Below, in pieces: positions 8,448-17,803 of a stretch of 57,594 nucleotides of DNA. Below the pieces are notes generated by a model. The model had not been told where the DNA came from, ran no database searches, and worked only from the letters and a program-made list of their open reading frames with translations. The translations under genes and the position numbers were made by a program. Source of the stretch: an uncultured Phycisphaerales bacterium (lineage in GTDB: Bacteria; Planctomycetota; Phycisphaerae; Sedimentisphaerales; Anaerobacaceae); the NCBI GenBank assembly GCA_937927975.1, contig CALEZT010000274.1:1-57594 (forward strand), in the 5' to 3' direction. Numbering within the stretch: position 1 is the stretch's first letter; each line of letters starts with the position of its first letter.

Positions 8448-10511
8448 TCAACGCGGACCGGGCGTCAAATGCTCCAAGAGATATCGGGCGATGAGCATTC
8501 GCAGGTGGACCTTCGTGCCGTTGCCTTCGCTGAGACCATGATCGCGATTGGGGTATGCCATGTAATCGAATCGCTTGCCGAGCTCGATGAGGCGGTCTAC
8601 CAGTCCCTCGGTGATCTGGATGTGGGTGTTCGTCTCGCCTGTGCCATGGACGATCAGGAGATCCCCTTTCAGTCCTTCCGCAAAGTGGATGGGGGCGGCC
8701 CGGCGGTAGCCCTCCGGATTCACCTCGGGTGTGTTCATGTAGATCTCCTGGAACCAGGCATTGTAGAGATGCGGCTGCGGCTTGGGCGCCACGGCGATCC
8801 CCACATGGTAGACATCCGGTTTGCGGAACATGGCATTGAGCGTATTCGAACCGCCGCCGCTCCAACCCCAGATGGCGACCCGGGACAGATCGACATAGGG
8901 ACGGATGCGGCCGAGTTCCTGGAGGGCCGCCGCCTGCTCCTCGGTGGAGAGTGGGCCGAGGCTGGGGAATATCGACCGTCGCCAGGCCGCTCCTTTCGGC
9001 GCGGGTGTACCACGATTATCGATGGACACGACAAGGTAGCCGAGGCTGGCGATCACGCGATGGAAGTCGGCCTGGGAAGCTCCCCAGGCATCCAACACGG
9101 TCTGCAGGTGAGGTTCGCCGTAGACGTACACCAGAACCGGATACTTGCGAGATGGATCGAACTCGTCGGGCTTGATCATCCAGGCGTCCATCACAAAGTC
9201 GCCGACTGTGAGCTGGAGGAACTCCGTCGGCTGCGGGATCAACGGTTTGACCTTCTCACGCAGTTCCGCATTGTCCTCGAGCACACGCACCACGCGGTGT
9301 TCGGGCAGTTGTACGAGCTCGGTGATGGGAGGCGCATCGAATGTCGAGTAGGTATGGAATGCCCACCTGGCGTCCGGGGAGAATTCGTAATCGTGGGTGC
9401 CGGGCTGGTTCAGGGGGGTGACCCGTTCGGGGCTTGCGCTGCCGTCCAGCCGGACGCGGTAGAGGTACTTCTGGGTGGCATTGTCGGGCGAAGCATAGTA
9501 GTAGAACCAGCCTCCCGCTTCGTCAACCGGCCCACGTGCGATGATGTCGCTCTCGCCGGGCGTTAATAGCGCCTGTTGTTGGCCGTCGCGCGAATAGATG
9601 TAGGCGTGCCGCCAGCCATCCTTCTCGCTCAATACGAGGAACGCACGACCGTCGCGGATCCACTCCAGCCCCAGGTTCTTCCCATAGCTGGCGACGACCC
9701 AGGCGGGATCGGATTCGTGGAAGATGCGGGTCGCCGCGCCGGTGTGCACGTTGACAATGAGGAACTCTCGCTTATCCCGGAATCGGCTCAGCTTCTCTAC
9801 CAGCAGTTCGTTCGAATTCCCGGCCCAACTGACCTGCCCCAGGTAGAAACCCTCTGCCGGGATGGGAATGGGCAGCCAGCATGTCTGGTGTCCCTGGGGA
9901 TCGACTACCCCGACCCGCAGTATCGGCAGGGCTCCGCCCACTCGCGAGTAGCGGACTTCCTTCACTTGAGGGTATGTCGGATCGCCCGGGACCAACACGG
10001 GCCTCAGCTTCACCTGGGAAGCATCCGATTGCACATAGGCAATCCGCGTTCCGTCGGGGCTCCAGATGGCTTTGCTGTTTGAAACCGAGTCGCCATTGCC
10101 GTCCGTGGTGAGAGGGATCGACCGGCCGCTGCGCAGATCACGAACGTGGAGATTGCCCCGATCGGAGTAGAGGACGTACTGGCCGTCGGGAGAAACGTTG
10201 TTGGTCCCGTCGGGTTCCTCTTTTCGGGGTGCTTCCAGCACGGTGCGTTTGCCGCTGGGGACATCGTACCGTACGGTCGCCGGTTCGTTCACGCCGGGAA
10301 CCGGTTCCAGAACCGTGTACCCCGAGCTATCCGGGAGCCAGTCCGCGCGGAATCTCTTGGGGCGAAACTCCTCTCGATCGTAGATCGCCCGCAGGCGCGG
10401 CTCGGCTTTCCTGAGAATCAGTTCTCTGGACTCGGGGCCATCAGCGGCCGACACGGCAGTCCCGACAATACAGACACAAGTGAAACACGCAACGATAGTG
10501 CTTGTTCTCAT
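8448..10511 (-). CDS. Secreted S9-family peptidase, divergent DPP-IV-like
   Basis: A 687-residue exported prolyl-oligopeptidase-type serine peptidase: signal peptide (MRTSTIVACFTCVCIVGTAVSA), a beta-propeller, then an alpha/beta-hydrolase domain. The nucleophile lies in AIWGWSGGGSN, and His in YPNRDHG. It differs from true DPP-IV in two ways. The acid-residue motif normally reading HGTxDDN is HGTGETN here, so the catalytic Asp appears replaced by Glu. The DWVYEEE glutamate motif that anchors the peptide N-terminus, present in the neighbour at 14321, is not found. It may therefore have altered specificity or low activity. It sits 29 bases after the sulfatase gene and 92 bases before the S15 gene, consistent with one operon. 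Confidence 0.82.
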   Translation of the reverse strand: MRTSTIVACFTCVCIVGTAVSAADGPESRELILRKAEPRLRAIYDREEFRPKRFRADWLPDSSGYTVLEPVPGVNEPATVRYDVPSGKRTVLEAPRKEEPDGTNNVSPDGQYVLYSDRGNLHVRDLRSGRSIPLTTDGNGDSVSNSKAIWSPDGTRIAYVQSDASQVKLRPVLVPGDPTYPQVKEVRYSRVGGALPILRVGVVDPQGHQTCWLPIPIPAEGFYLGQVSWAGNSNELLVEKLSRFRDKREFLIVNVHTGAATRIFHESDPAWVVASYGKNLGLEWIRDGRAFLVLSEKDGWRHAYIYSRDGQQQALLTPGESDIIARGPVDEAGGWFYYYASPDNATQKYLYRVRLDGSASPERVTPLNQPGTHDYEFSPDARWAFHTYSTFDAPPITELVQLPEHRVVRVLEDNAELREKVKPLIPQPTEFLQLTVGDFVMDAWMIKPDEFDPSRKYPVLVYVYGEPHLQTVLDAWGASQADFHRVIASLGYLVVSIDNRGTPAPKGAAWRRSIFPSLGPLSTEEQAAALQELGRIRPYVDLSRVAIWGWSGGGSNTLNAMFRKPDVYHVGIAVAPKPQPHLYNAWFQEIYMNTPEVNPEGYRRAAPIHFAEGLKGDLLIVHGTGETNTHIQITEGLVDRLIELGKRFDYMAYPNRDHGLSEGNGTKVHLRMLIARYLLEHLTPGPR

Positions 10512-10540
10512 TCTTGCTTACCTCTCTTGCATGCACACAG

Positions 10541-12091
10541 TTACTTGCGGGTGGGGACTTGATAGAGTTGTCTCACACGTTCGATCTCGGCGTGCATTTG
10601 CCTGCGGACTTCTTGGGCGGCCGGATCGTCATAGATGCTCTTGAGCTCCTGAGGGTCGTGATCCAGATCGAACAGTTCCCACTCATCCATATCGTAATAA
10701 TGAATCAGCTTGTACCGATCCGTGCGGACGCCATAGTGACGAGGCACGTTGTGTTCGCCTTCTTCATAGTAGTGGTAGTAGAGGCTCTTGCGCCACGAGC
10801 CGGCGTCGCCTCGGAACAGCGGCATGAGGCTTCGCCCCTGGATCTCCTGCGGCACCCCGACGCCGGCGGCCTCCAGGAACGTGGGAGCGAAGTCGATATT
10901 CTGCGTCAACGCCCGAGTCCGTGTCCCGGGCTTGATCACCCCTGGCCAGCGGGCGACGAACGGCATCCGGAACGACTCCTCGTACATCCACCGCTTGTCG
11001 TACCAGCCGTGCTCGCCCAGATAGAAGCCCTGGTCGGAACTGTAGATCACGAGCGTGTTGTCGGCAAGTCCCTCTCGATCGAGATAGTTGAGCATGCGTC
11101 CGATATTGTCGTCGACCGATGCCACGCAGCGCAGGTAGTCCTTGACATAACGCTGATACTTCCATCGGACCAGATCTTTTCCGGTCAGAGAGGCCTTCCG
11201 GAAAGCCTCGTTCTGTGGCTCATACGCCGCGTCCCAGCGTGCGCGCTGCTCCGGCGTCATTCGCTGGAGCTCCGGGTTCTTGAAAGCCCTTCCCAGCGAG
11301 TCTTTCTCTTCCGAGCCGGCGACTTTCAAGTCGTACTCCATCATCATATGCCGGCCAATTTCCATCTCATTGCTCTTGAGGGCCGAGTTGCGATGGGCAT
11401 AGTCGTCAAACAGCGTTGGCGGTTCAGGGATCGTCACGTCGTCGTACATCGTCAGATGCGCCGGCCCGGGCGCCCAGGTTCGATGCGGCGCCTTATGTTG
11501 GCACATCAGAAGAAAGGGCTTGTCCGGATCTCGCTTGGTGTTCAGCCACTCGAACGCAAGATCGGTGGTGATATCCGTGACGTAGCCGGTGTAGCGCGTT
11601 TTGCCGTTTGCGTCGATGAAGTCCGGATTGTAGTAGTTTCCCTGGTCGGGAAGAATCTGCCAGTGATCGAATCCGGTCGGAGTGCTTCTGAGATGCCACT
11701 TGCCGATCAGAGCGGTCTGATAGCCGGCTGCCTGCAGCAATTTGGGGAACGTGGTCTGCGAACCGTCGAACAGATTCCCGTTGGTCATCAATCCGTTCAT
11801 ATGGCTGTGCTTGCCCGTGAGGACGGCCGCACGACTGGGCGCGCAGATCGAATTGCAGCAGAAGCACCTCTCCAGGGCAATCCCCTCGGCAGCGATGCGG
11901 TCGATGTTCGGCGTCTTGTTGATCGTCGACCCGAACGTGCTGATCGCCTGCACCGCATGATCGTCGGAGAAGATGAAGAGGATATTGGGTCGTGGTTTCT
12001 TTCTATGGGATGCCAGGTCGCCGGCACAGGAAAGTGATGCGAGCGACATCGAAGCAGCCCCAACAGCCTTCAGGAATGTCCGTCTGTTCAT
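10541..12091 (-). CDS. Exported type I sulfatase (CAPSR)
   Basis: Sulfate-ester hydrolase of 516 residues. The N-terminus [14 protein letters not shown] is Tat-like and is followed by SLASLSC, a weak lipobox-like Cys at 22, so it could be a lipoprotein. Metal-binding [11 protein letters not shown] is near 35-45, and formylglycine Cys83 lies in [12 protein letters not shown]. Later segments [20 protein letters not shown] and [10 protein letters not shown] are typical of the iduronate-2-sulfatase/choline-sulfatase-like branch of S1 sulfatases. The C-terminus ends in a conserved [16 protein letters not shown] segment. It is the middle gene of the peptidase/sulfatase minus-strand cluster, 56 bases after the family-B gene. 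The exact sulfated substrate is unknown. Confidence 0.93.
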   Translation of the reverse strand: MNRRTFLKAVGAASMSLASLSCAGDLASHRKKPRPNILFIFSDDHAVQAISTFGSTINKTPNIDRIAAEGIALERCFCCNSICAPSRAAVLTGKHSHMNGLMTNGNLFDGSQTTFPKLLQAAGYQTALIGKWHLRSTPTGFDHWQILPDQGNYYNPDFIDANGKTRYTGYVTDITTDLAFEWLNTKRDPDKPFLLMCQHKAPHRTWAPGPAHLTMYDDVTIPEPPTLFDDYAHRNSALKSNEMEIGRHMMMEYDLKVAGSEEKDSLGRAFKNPELQRMTPEQRARWDAAYEPQNEAFRKASLTGKDLVRWKYQRYVKDYLRCVASVDDNIGRMLNYLDREGLADNTLVIYSSDQGFYLGEHGWYDKRWMYEESFRMPFVARWPGVIKPGTRTRALTQNIDFAPTFLEAAGVGVPQEIQGRSLMPLFRGDAGSWRKSLYYHYYEEGEHNVPRHYGVRTDRYKLIHYYDMDEWELFDLDHDPQELKSIYDDPAAQEVRRQMHAEIERVRQLYQVPTRK

Positions 12092-12147
12092 TGCGATTCC
12101 TATTGCATGAGTTCATCGTCTTGTCTGTCCCGAGATCCGGATACGGG

Positions 12148-14244
12148 TCAGGGGGCTGCGATGATCGGCGCCAATTCCAGGCTGACCGGCTCCGTCGATC
12201 GCAGTCGGATCCAGACCACGAGGTCGGCATTCTCAAGGTGATAGCGATGTCCGACGCGGAAGTCCTTGCCCTGGGGGATCGTCCTGCCGTTCAGTTTCAA
12301 TGTGGCGCCGACGCCGCCCCAATTCTCCACGACCAGGGGGATATTGCAGACGGGGGACTCGGAACTGGCCGCGAGCCTGCAACGCAGAGTCGAGCCTTCT
12401 GTCGAGTGGGTACGCACGATTCGATAGGCGCGTTCGCTGCGGTCGTAACCGCGGCTCGTAAATCCCTCGCTTTGCAGGGTGATTGCTGGCGCCTCGGACC
12501 AGCTTCTGGCCAGGGTTATCAGTTCCTCAATGGGTTTGTCGGTCATGCCGTAGAGACCGTTCCACCAGGAGCGGCCGTCCTTTTCATGGACGGGCGGAGT
12601 GGAGATCGGGAATCCAAGAAAGTGAGTGGGGCGGTCGGCCGCCTGCGCTGTCCTGCCGTCGCAGAGCGCCTGTCCTACAGGCCAGTGATTGCAGGCTCCC
12701 GGGATCGCGAGCCCTTGCGGTCCGAGGCGGCGGTCCGCAACATACGCCATCTTATTGCCCGGCTCGAAAATGATGAACGGTTTGAAGGCGGAGGTGAAAT
12801 TGTACATCTGGATCGTGAGGTTGTCGGGGAACTGCTTGGTGCTCTGTTTGGGATCGGGCACGAACGAGAGAACTTGTGTCTGCCCCTGCAGGTTCGCCAC
12901 GAAGGCGAAATCTTTCTGGATCACATCACCCTGGAGTTGACCCGGCCCGGTAAACGGCAGCGATTCCTGAAACTGGCGGGGACGGCCGAGCGTGCCGGTC
13001 TTCCAGGTGACCTTGCGCACGCCCATGACATCGGGATAGAGGAAGTAGTACTCGTCCACCCAGCAGGCGCGTCCTGTCTTGGGGTCTTCCCGCCAGAGAT
13101 GGTCGTGCGCGCTGACCGGGGCGTACCGCCAGTGAACGACCGCTCTGGCGTCATGGCTCTCAATGATCCGCACGTGGGAATATCGGCAGCGGCGGTCCTG
13201 CATGTGCTCGAAGCAGCCTTCCTTGTCATTATCGCCGACACTCCAGGCCTCGACGCTTTGGTCGGCCATCCAGAGTCCCGGCTCGGAGACCCACGCCGGC
13301 GAATAGCGGCTGCCCCGCCAGAAGACAACGCGCGAGGAGGACTCGTCAAAGCGAACGAGCACATCAGGGTCGGGACCGACGGCCCACAGGTCGTCCCACT
13401 CATCGTAATACTTCAGATGGCAGTAGTAAGCGCCAAACCGTCCCGGACCTTTGGGGCCGGCCGGCAGAATCCTGGGCTGGAGGTCCGGCTCGGGCAGGGG
13501 GAGGGCGGCTTTGAATTGCGCTTCCACCTCCGACGCCGTCAGCGCCCTATCATAGAGCCTGATCTCGTCCAGGATGCCGTCGATGGAGAACCAGCCGGGC
13601 AACGTCCCGTGCTCTCGATGGATATTCGACGGCTTGACGGCCTCGTAGTTCATCCCGATGCGCAGCTCACTGGTCCCGGCATACCGCGGTGAGCCGTTCA
13701 ACTCCAGCGTGCTGTCTGGCTGACCGTCGACGTAGAGACGGAGTCCTTTGCCCTCTTCGTAGACGCCCGCGACGTGCACCCACTGGCGAAGAGGAATCGC
13801 AAAATCGCGGGACGTGCAGCTCTGCCACGTGTCGCCGACGGACATCTCGATGCGGACCTGACCGCGCGGGCCTGCCGTCAAACTGAACCCCTCTTCATCC
13901 TGCTTTCTCTGGGTGATGATGGGACACCAGTTCCAGGGATAGGCCCCTAAAGCGACCCACGCGGTCGCGGCGAGGTCTCCTTTGAGCTGGGGCGTTTGGC
14001 TTGACTGGCGGATGATGCAGGTGGTGTAGCCGTCCAGTTTCAAGGCCGAACCGACGATGCCGCGGGATTGCTTGTAGGTGCCCTCAATCGCATCGATGAT
14101 GCCGCTGACGCTATCCACGGCGATCTCCGGGCCGCTCTTGGCAAAACTCCAGTGGGCAACTAGCCCCGATTCGGCCCCCAGCGGCGCCGCCGAAGATAAG
14201 CCGATCATCACGAGCACCAGCAAATCGCAGCCCCTGATCTTCAC
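12148..14244 (-). CDS. Family-B secreted protein: LamG-like domain plus unknown domain
   Basis: A 698-residue exported protein. It starts at GTG 14244, with CAGGAAAGGAC six bases upstream. A signal peptide (to about 24) is followed by a concanavalin-like LamG domain at about 27-245 (VAHWSF, LDGYTTC, GYxDEIRLYDRAL-type ending). The remaining 450 residues match only the paralogue at 42926. Shared stretches include DPDVLVRFD, VVFWRGSRY, LWMADQS, RYSHVRIIE, VVHWRY and WVDEYY. The conserved Arg, Tyr and His pattern looks enzymatic, perhaps a lyase or hydrolase with a LamG binding module, but this is speculation. Its position between an S9 peptidase and a sulfatase suggests a role in attacking the same substrate. 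I do not recognise the C-terminal family. Confidence 0.75.
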   Translation of the reverse strand: MKIRGCDLLVLVMIGLSSAAPLGAESGLVAHWSFAKSGPEIAVDSVSGIIDAIEGTYKQSRGIVGSALKLDGYTTCIIRQSSQTPQLKGDLAATAWVALGAYPWNWCPIITQRKQDEEGFSLTAGPRGQVRIEMSVGDTWQSCTSRDFAIPLRQWVHVAGVYEEGKGLRLYVDGQPDSTLELNGSPRYAGTSELRIGMNYEAVKPSNIHREHGTLPGWFSIDGILDEIRLYDRALTASEVEAQFKAALPLPEPDLQPRILPAGPKGPGRFGAYYCHLKYYDEWDDLWAVGPDPDVLVRFDESSSRVVFWRGSRYSPAWVSEPGLWMADQSVEAWSVGDNDKEGCFEHMQDRRCRYSHVRIIESHDARAVVHWRYAPVSAHDHLWREDPKTGRACWVDEYYFLYPDVMGVRKVTWKTGTLGRPRQFQESLPFTGPGQLQGDVIQKDFAFVANLQGQTQVLSFVPDPKQSTKQFPDNLTIQMYNFTSAFKPFIIFEPGNKMAYVADRRLGPQGLAIPGACNHWPVGQALCDGRTAQAADRPTHFLGFPISTPPVHEKDGRSWWNGLYGMTDKPIEELITLARSWSEAPAITLQSEGFTSRGYDRSERAYRIVRTHSTEGSTLRCRLAASSESPVCNIPLVVENWGGVGATLKLNGRTIPQGKDFRVGHRYHLENADLVVWIRLRSTEPVSLELAPIIAAP

Positions 14245-14320
14245 GTTTCTGTCCTTTCCTGATTGCCGCCAGCACGTCGGTTGACGTGATTGCGGACCTG
14301 TGCGCCTTTGGCGGATTGAT

Positions 14321-16633
14321 CTAACGCGGTCCGGGAGGCAGATTCTCCGTCAGGTACCGCGTGAGCAGCCCGTACAGGTGCCGCGTGGTGTTCTCGCCTT
14401 CTCGGATCGAGTGGGACCGGTTCGGGTACGCCATCATGGAGAATGTTTTGTTGTGTTTGATCAGCTCATTGACGAGAACTTCACAGTTCTGATAGTGGCA
14501 GTTGTCGTCGCCGGTTCCGTAGACGATCAGGAGATTGCCCTTGAGCTGATGGGCGAAGGTGATCGGTGAGCCTTGGCTGTAGCCCTCCTCGTTATCGTCC
14601 GGCAACCCCATGTAGCGTTCCTGGTAGATGGTGTCGTAGAAACGCTGGTTGCTGATGAAGGCGATCGCCATCGCGGTATGGTATAGCTCCGGATACCGGA
14701 AGATCGCATTGAGGCTCATCGAGCCGCCACCGCTCCAGCCCCAGATCCCGATGCGATTGGGATCCACGTAGGGCCAGTTCTTGATGAGGGCTCGAGTGGC
14801 AGCGGCCTGATCCGCCGAGGCCAGGATGCCCACTTGGCGGTAGATGCACTTGCGCCACGCACGACCGCGAGGGGCCGCCGTGCCCCGGTTGTCCACGCTG
14901 ACCACGAGGTATCCCTGCTGTGCCAGCATCGTGTGCCACAAGAGGTTCGTTCCACCCCATTTGTCCTGGACGGTGCTTCCGGCGGGCTCGCCGTACACGT
15001 GGAAGAACAGCGGATATTGTCGGTTCAGATCGAAATCCGGAGGCTTCACGCACCATCCATCCAATAGGACGCCGTCGCCGATATCCACTCGGAAGAGTTC
15101 GGTGGGGCGACGGTTGAGCGTCGCCAGCTTCGCGCGGAGCCCGGCATTATCCTCCAGCACTCTCACGCTCGCGTGGTCGGGCAGACGGATCAGATCAGTG
15201 ACAGGAGGTTGGTTGATGGAAGAGTACGTGTGGATCGCCCATTTCGCGTCGGGTGAGAGACGATACTCATGTGTTCCGTTCTGACCGGCAGGCGTGATTC
15301 TCTCCAGGGCGCCGGCGCCGTCGAGAGAGGCTCGATACAGGTAACGCTGGGTGGGATTCTCCGGCGAAGCGGTGTAATAAATCCACTGGTTAGCCTGGTC
15401 GATCCCCGCGACATCGATCACATCGAATGCGCCCGGCGTCAGGAGGGCGACCTTTCTGCCTGACCGCGAAGCCAGGTATAGATGCCGCCAGCCGTCGCGA
15501 TCGCTCAGCCAGGTGAAGGCAGAGCCGTCCTCAAGCCATGTCATGTCATCATGGACATCGACCCACGCTTCGTCCTGCTCCGTCAGAATCGTGCGCGACC
15601 GTCCGTTTCGCGGGTTGGCCAGCATGACACGGTTTCTGTTCTGGAGACGATTCAGATGCTGGAACACGATCCGCGGGGGATTGGCGACCCAGTCCATTCG
15701 AGGGATATAATGGTTCCGCGGATCACCGGCGACGTCGAGCCATCGCGTCTTGCCGCCCTGGGCGCGCACCACGCCAACTCGACAAGCCGAGTTGGTCTGT
15801 CCGACCTTGGGATATTTGAAGGTGGTGATCTCGGGATAGAGAGCCTTCGTGTAGTTGATGAGGTGGAACTCCTGCACTCCTTCCGTGTCGAATTGCCAGT
15901 AGGCGATATGAGCGCCGTCCGGACTCCAGCGGAAGCCATCCCGCAGGCCGAATTCTTCCTCGTAGACCCAGTCCGATGTGCCGTTGATGATGGTATCCGA
16001 GCCGTCCTGCGTCAATTGTGTGACCTGGAGGTCGTCGAGGTATTGCACATAGAGATTGTTCTCCCGGACATACGCCACCCGCTTTCCGTCCGGCGAGAAC
16101 TTGGCAAACATCAGGGTCGACGGCGCTGCGTCGCCCCCGAGCTTGCGAAGGCTCCAGTTCTTCAGATCGAGCACCCAGTAGTCCCCGCGGGTGTTCTGAC
16201 GCCAGACACGCTTGGCATTCGTGAAGATCAGCAGCGTCTTCTCATCCGCCGACCACCAATAGCCGTCGATTCTCAAAGGCTGTGATTGTCCCGGTGGTGT
16301 CAGCCTCGCTGAGGATACGATCACTTCGCGATCGCCGGTTCGGCAGTTATGCCGGACGATATGCCGAAAGCTCTTCTCATGCGATCCGTCCGAGGACTGA
16401 GGAGAATCATCTGCCGCCGTATCTTCCAATGTCGTGTAACGGAACCCATCGGCCAGCCAGCGAATGTCGCCGATGCGTTTGACCTCGAATTCCTTGGAGT
16501 CGAAGATCCGATCGAGATTCAGACAACCGGCAACGCCGGATGACGCCTCGGCGGGACTTTCTCCGGAGCCATAGGCGGCTGCTGTTGCGAGTACCAGGAC
16601 ACACACTGCGATCAGATGCGATGTTGTTTTCAT
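14321..16633 (-). CDS. Secreted dipeptidyl-peptidase IV (S9B)
   Basis: Cleaves X-Pro or X-Ala dipeptides from peptide N-termini outside the cytoplasm. It has 770 residues from ATG 16633 (MKTTSHLIAVCVLVLATAAAYG, signal peptide). The beta-propeller carries SDWVYEEEFGLRDGF, the exact DPP-IV glutamate motif that binds the free amino terminus. The C-terminal alpha/beta hydrolase has GIWGWSGGGSM (nucleophile Ser), YGTGDDNCHYQN (acid Asp and substrate-binding Asn) and YPNRSHS (His). All key residues are present, unlike the paralogue at 8448. It is first in the minus-strand cluster, followed after 76 bases by the family-B gene. The divergent intergenic region holds the palindromic element at 16681, though no good minus-strand -10 is seen there. 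Confidence 0.9.
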   Translation of the reverse strand: MKTTSHLIAVCVLVLATAAAYGSGESPAEASSGVAGCLNLDRIFDSKEFEVKRIGDIRWLADGFRYTTLEDTAADDSPQSSDGSHEKSFRHIVRHNCRTGDREVIVSSARLTPPGQSQPLRIDGYWWSADEKTLLIFTNAKRVWRQNTRGDYWVLDLKNWSLRKLGGDAAPSTLMFAKFSPDGKRVAYVRENNLYVQYLDDLQVTQLTQDGSDTIINGTSDWVYEEEFGLRDGFRWSPDGAHIAYWQFDTEGVQEFHLINYTKALYPEITTFKYPKVGQTNSACRVGVVRAQGGKTRWLDVAGDPRNHYIPRMDWVANPPRIVFQHLNRLQNRNRVMLANPRNGRSRTILTEQDEAWVDVHDDMTWLEDGSAFTWLSDRDGWRHLYLASRSGRKVALLTPGAFDVIDVAGIDQANQWIYYTASPENPTQRYLYRASLDGAGALERITPAGQNGTHEYRLSPDAKWAIHTYSSINQPPVTDLIRLPDHASVRVLEDNAGLRAKLATLNRRPTELFRVDIGDGVLLDGWCVKPPDFDLNRQYPLFFHVYGEPAGSTVQDKWGGTNLLWHTMLAQQGYLVVSVDNRGTAAPRGRAWRKCIYRQVGILASADQAAATRALIKNWPYVDPNRIGIWGWSGGGSMSLNAIFRYPELYHTAMAIAFISNQRFYDTIYQERYMGLPDDNEEGYSQGSPITFAHQLKGNLLIVYGTGDDNCHYQNCEVLVNELIKHNKTFSMMAYPNRSHSIREGENTTRHLYGLLTRYLTENLPPGPR

Positions 16634-16677
16634 GCGGCTCGTTGTCCTGTTCAAGCGAGAACTTGTGACGCGGAATA

Positions 16678-16709
16678 CTATTGTGTACAATAGCATGAAA
16701 CAGTACTAT
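16678..16709 (+). promoter_or_regulatory. Palindromic operator/promoter CTATTGTGTACAATAG ahead of the isomerase-sulfatase unit
   Basis: CTATTGT-GT-ACAATAG (16678-16693) is the most complete inverted repeat of the set, with 7-base arms. TTGTGT (16681-16686) stands in -35 position to TACTAT (16704-16709) with a 17-base spacer, the same geometry as at 4731, 26123 and 31972. The predicted start site near 16716 leaves a leader of about 130 bases before ATG 16845. Confidence 0.68.
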
Positions 16710-16844
16710 GGGAAAGCGTTTCATGTGATTATTTTGCGAGGTTCTTGATTGCCTCAGTGTCAGAGGCAGATGGACGTGTGATTCCGCACCGGTCCGGTTG
16801 TGACGGCACCGTGAAAGCATTCATCTAATCTCCGGGAGGTAGAC

Positions 16845-17759
16845 ATGCGAAGTTACGGCGGGAACGCAAATGGAGCATCCCCATCGTTGACGCGGCGGGA
16901 CCTATTGAGAACGACAGGCGTCGGTGCCGCGCTGATGGGTCTCAGTACGCGCATGTCGGGACAGGAACGTTCCGGGCCCGTGGCCGCCCGAGGACGCATC
17001 CGGCAGTCGATCGCCTATTGGTGTGTGGAGAAGTACTGGAGTGTGGAACAGACCTGCCGGGTCGCCAGAGATCTGGGCTGCCACAGCGTCGAACTGGTCG
17101 AGCCCAAGGATTGGCCGACACTGAAGAAACACGGGCTCATCTGCGCGATCCACAGCAGCCATGGTTTCGATCAGGGGATGAACAATCCCAAGTACCAGCC
17201 GGCGTGCCTGGGGAAGCTGCGGGAGTCGATCGACGTGTGTGCCGAGTACGGGTTTCCAAATGTGATTACGTTCACGGGCTTCCGCGAGGACATTCCCGAC
17301 GACGTGGGGCTGAGGAACTGCGTGGCCGGATACAAGAAGGTCGTCGGGCATGCCGAAGCCAAGGGCGTCAATCTGTGTCTAGAGATGCTCAACAGCCGGG
17401 TCGGAGCCGAGATGAAAGGCCACCCCGGCTACCAGGGCGATCACACGGAATACTGCATGGAGATCATCCGGCAGGTCGGCTCGCCGCGGATGAAGCTGCT
17501 GTTCGACATCTACCACGTGCAGATCATGGATGGCGACATCATCGCGCGGATCCGCCAGTATAAGGACTACATCGGGCACTATCACACCGCCGGCAACCCC
17601 GGCCGCTGCGAGATCGACGATCGGCAGGAGATCAATTTCAAGCCGATCATGGAAGAGATTGCTCGCACCGGCTATGCCGGCTACGTCGGGCAGGAGTTCA
17701 TCCCGACGGGCGACCCCTTGGAAGGTCTCCGACAGGCCGTTGCCCTGTGCGATGTGTGA
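16845..17759 (+). CDS. Tat-exported hydroxypyruvate-isomerase-like TIM barrel
   Basis: A 304-residue protein of the AP-endonuclease-2/xylose-isomerase-like TIM-barrel superfamily, closest to hydroxypyruvate isomerase (Hyi) and related sugar isomerases/epimerases. A strong GGGAGGT precedes ATG 16845. The N-terminus has TRRDLLRTTG, a twin-arginine signal, so the protein would act in the periplasm, unusual for a metabolic isomerase but common among planctomycete relatives. LCLEMLNSR (Glu179) and GQEFIP (Glu284) supply the paired catalytic/metal glutamates; DIYHVQIMDGD and HYHTAGNPGR match the Hyi core. The sulfatase follows after 44 bases, so the two form an operon behind the shared palindromic promoter. 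The substrate is unknown; hydroxypyruvate isomerase activity should not be assumed. Confidence 0.8.
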   Translation: MRSYGGNANGASPSLTRRDLLRTTGVGAALMGLSTRMSGQERSGPVAARGRIRQSIAYWCVEKYWSVEQTCRVARDLGCHSVELVEPKDWPTLKKHGLICAIHSSHGFDQGMNNPKYQPACLGKLRESIDVCAEYGFPNVITFTGFREDIPDDVGLRNCVAGYKKVVGHAEAKGVNLCLEMLNSRVGAEMKGHPGYQGDHTEYCMEIIRQVGSPRMKLLFDIYHVQIMDGDIIARIRQYKDYIGHYHTAGNPGRCEIDDRQEINFKPIMEEIARTGYAGYVGQEFIPTGDPLEGLRQAVALCDV

Positions 17760-17803
17760 GGGCGCCGATTCTTTCACTTGAGTCAGTCTCTTCAGGAACT
17801 GTC

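Noticed and set aside
8356..8865. N-terminal extension of the S15 peptidase frame
   Set aside because: It would overlap the end of the S9 gene by over 400 bases and bury the signal peptide at 8355, which has its own ribosome-binding site.
10502..12037. Open frame of 511 codons opposite the sulfatase
   Set aside because: It is the mirror of a clear sulfatase with all motifs; the same holds for the long frames at 11992-13692, 22288-24672, 36309-38534 and 38362-40662.
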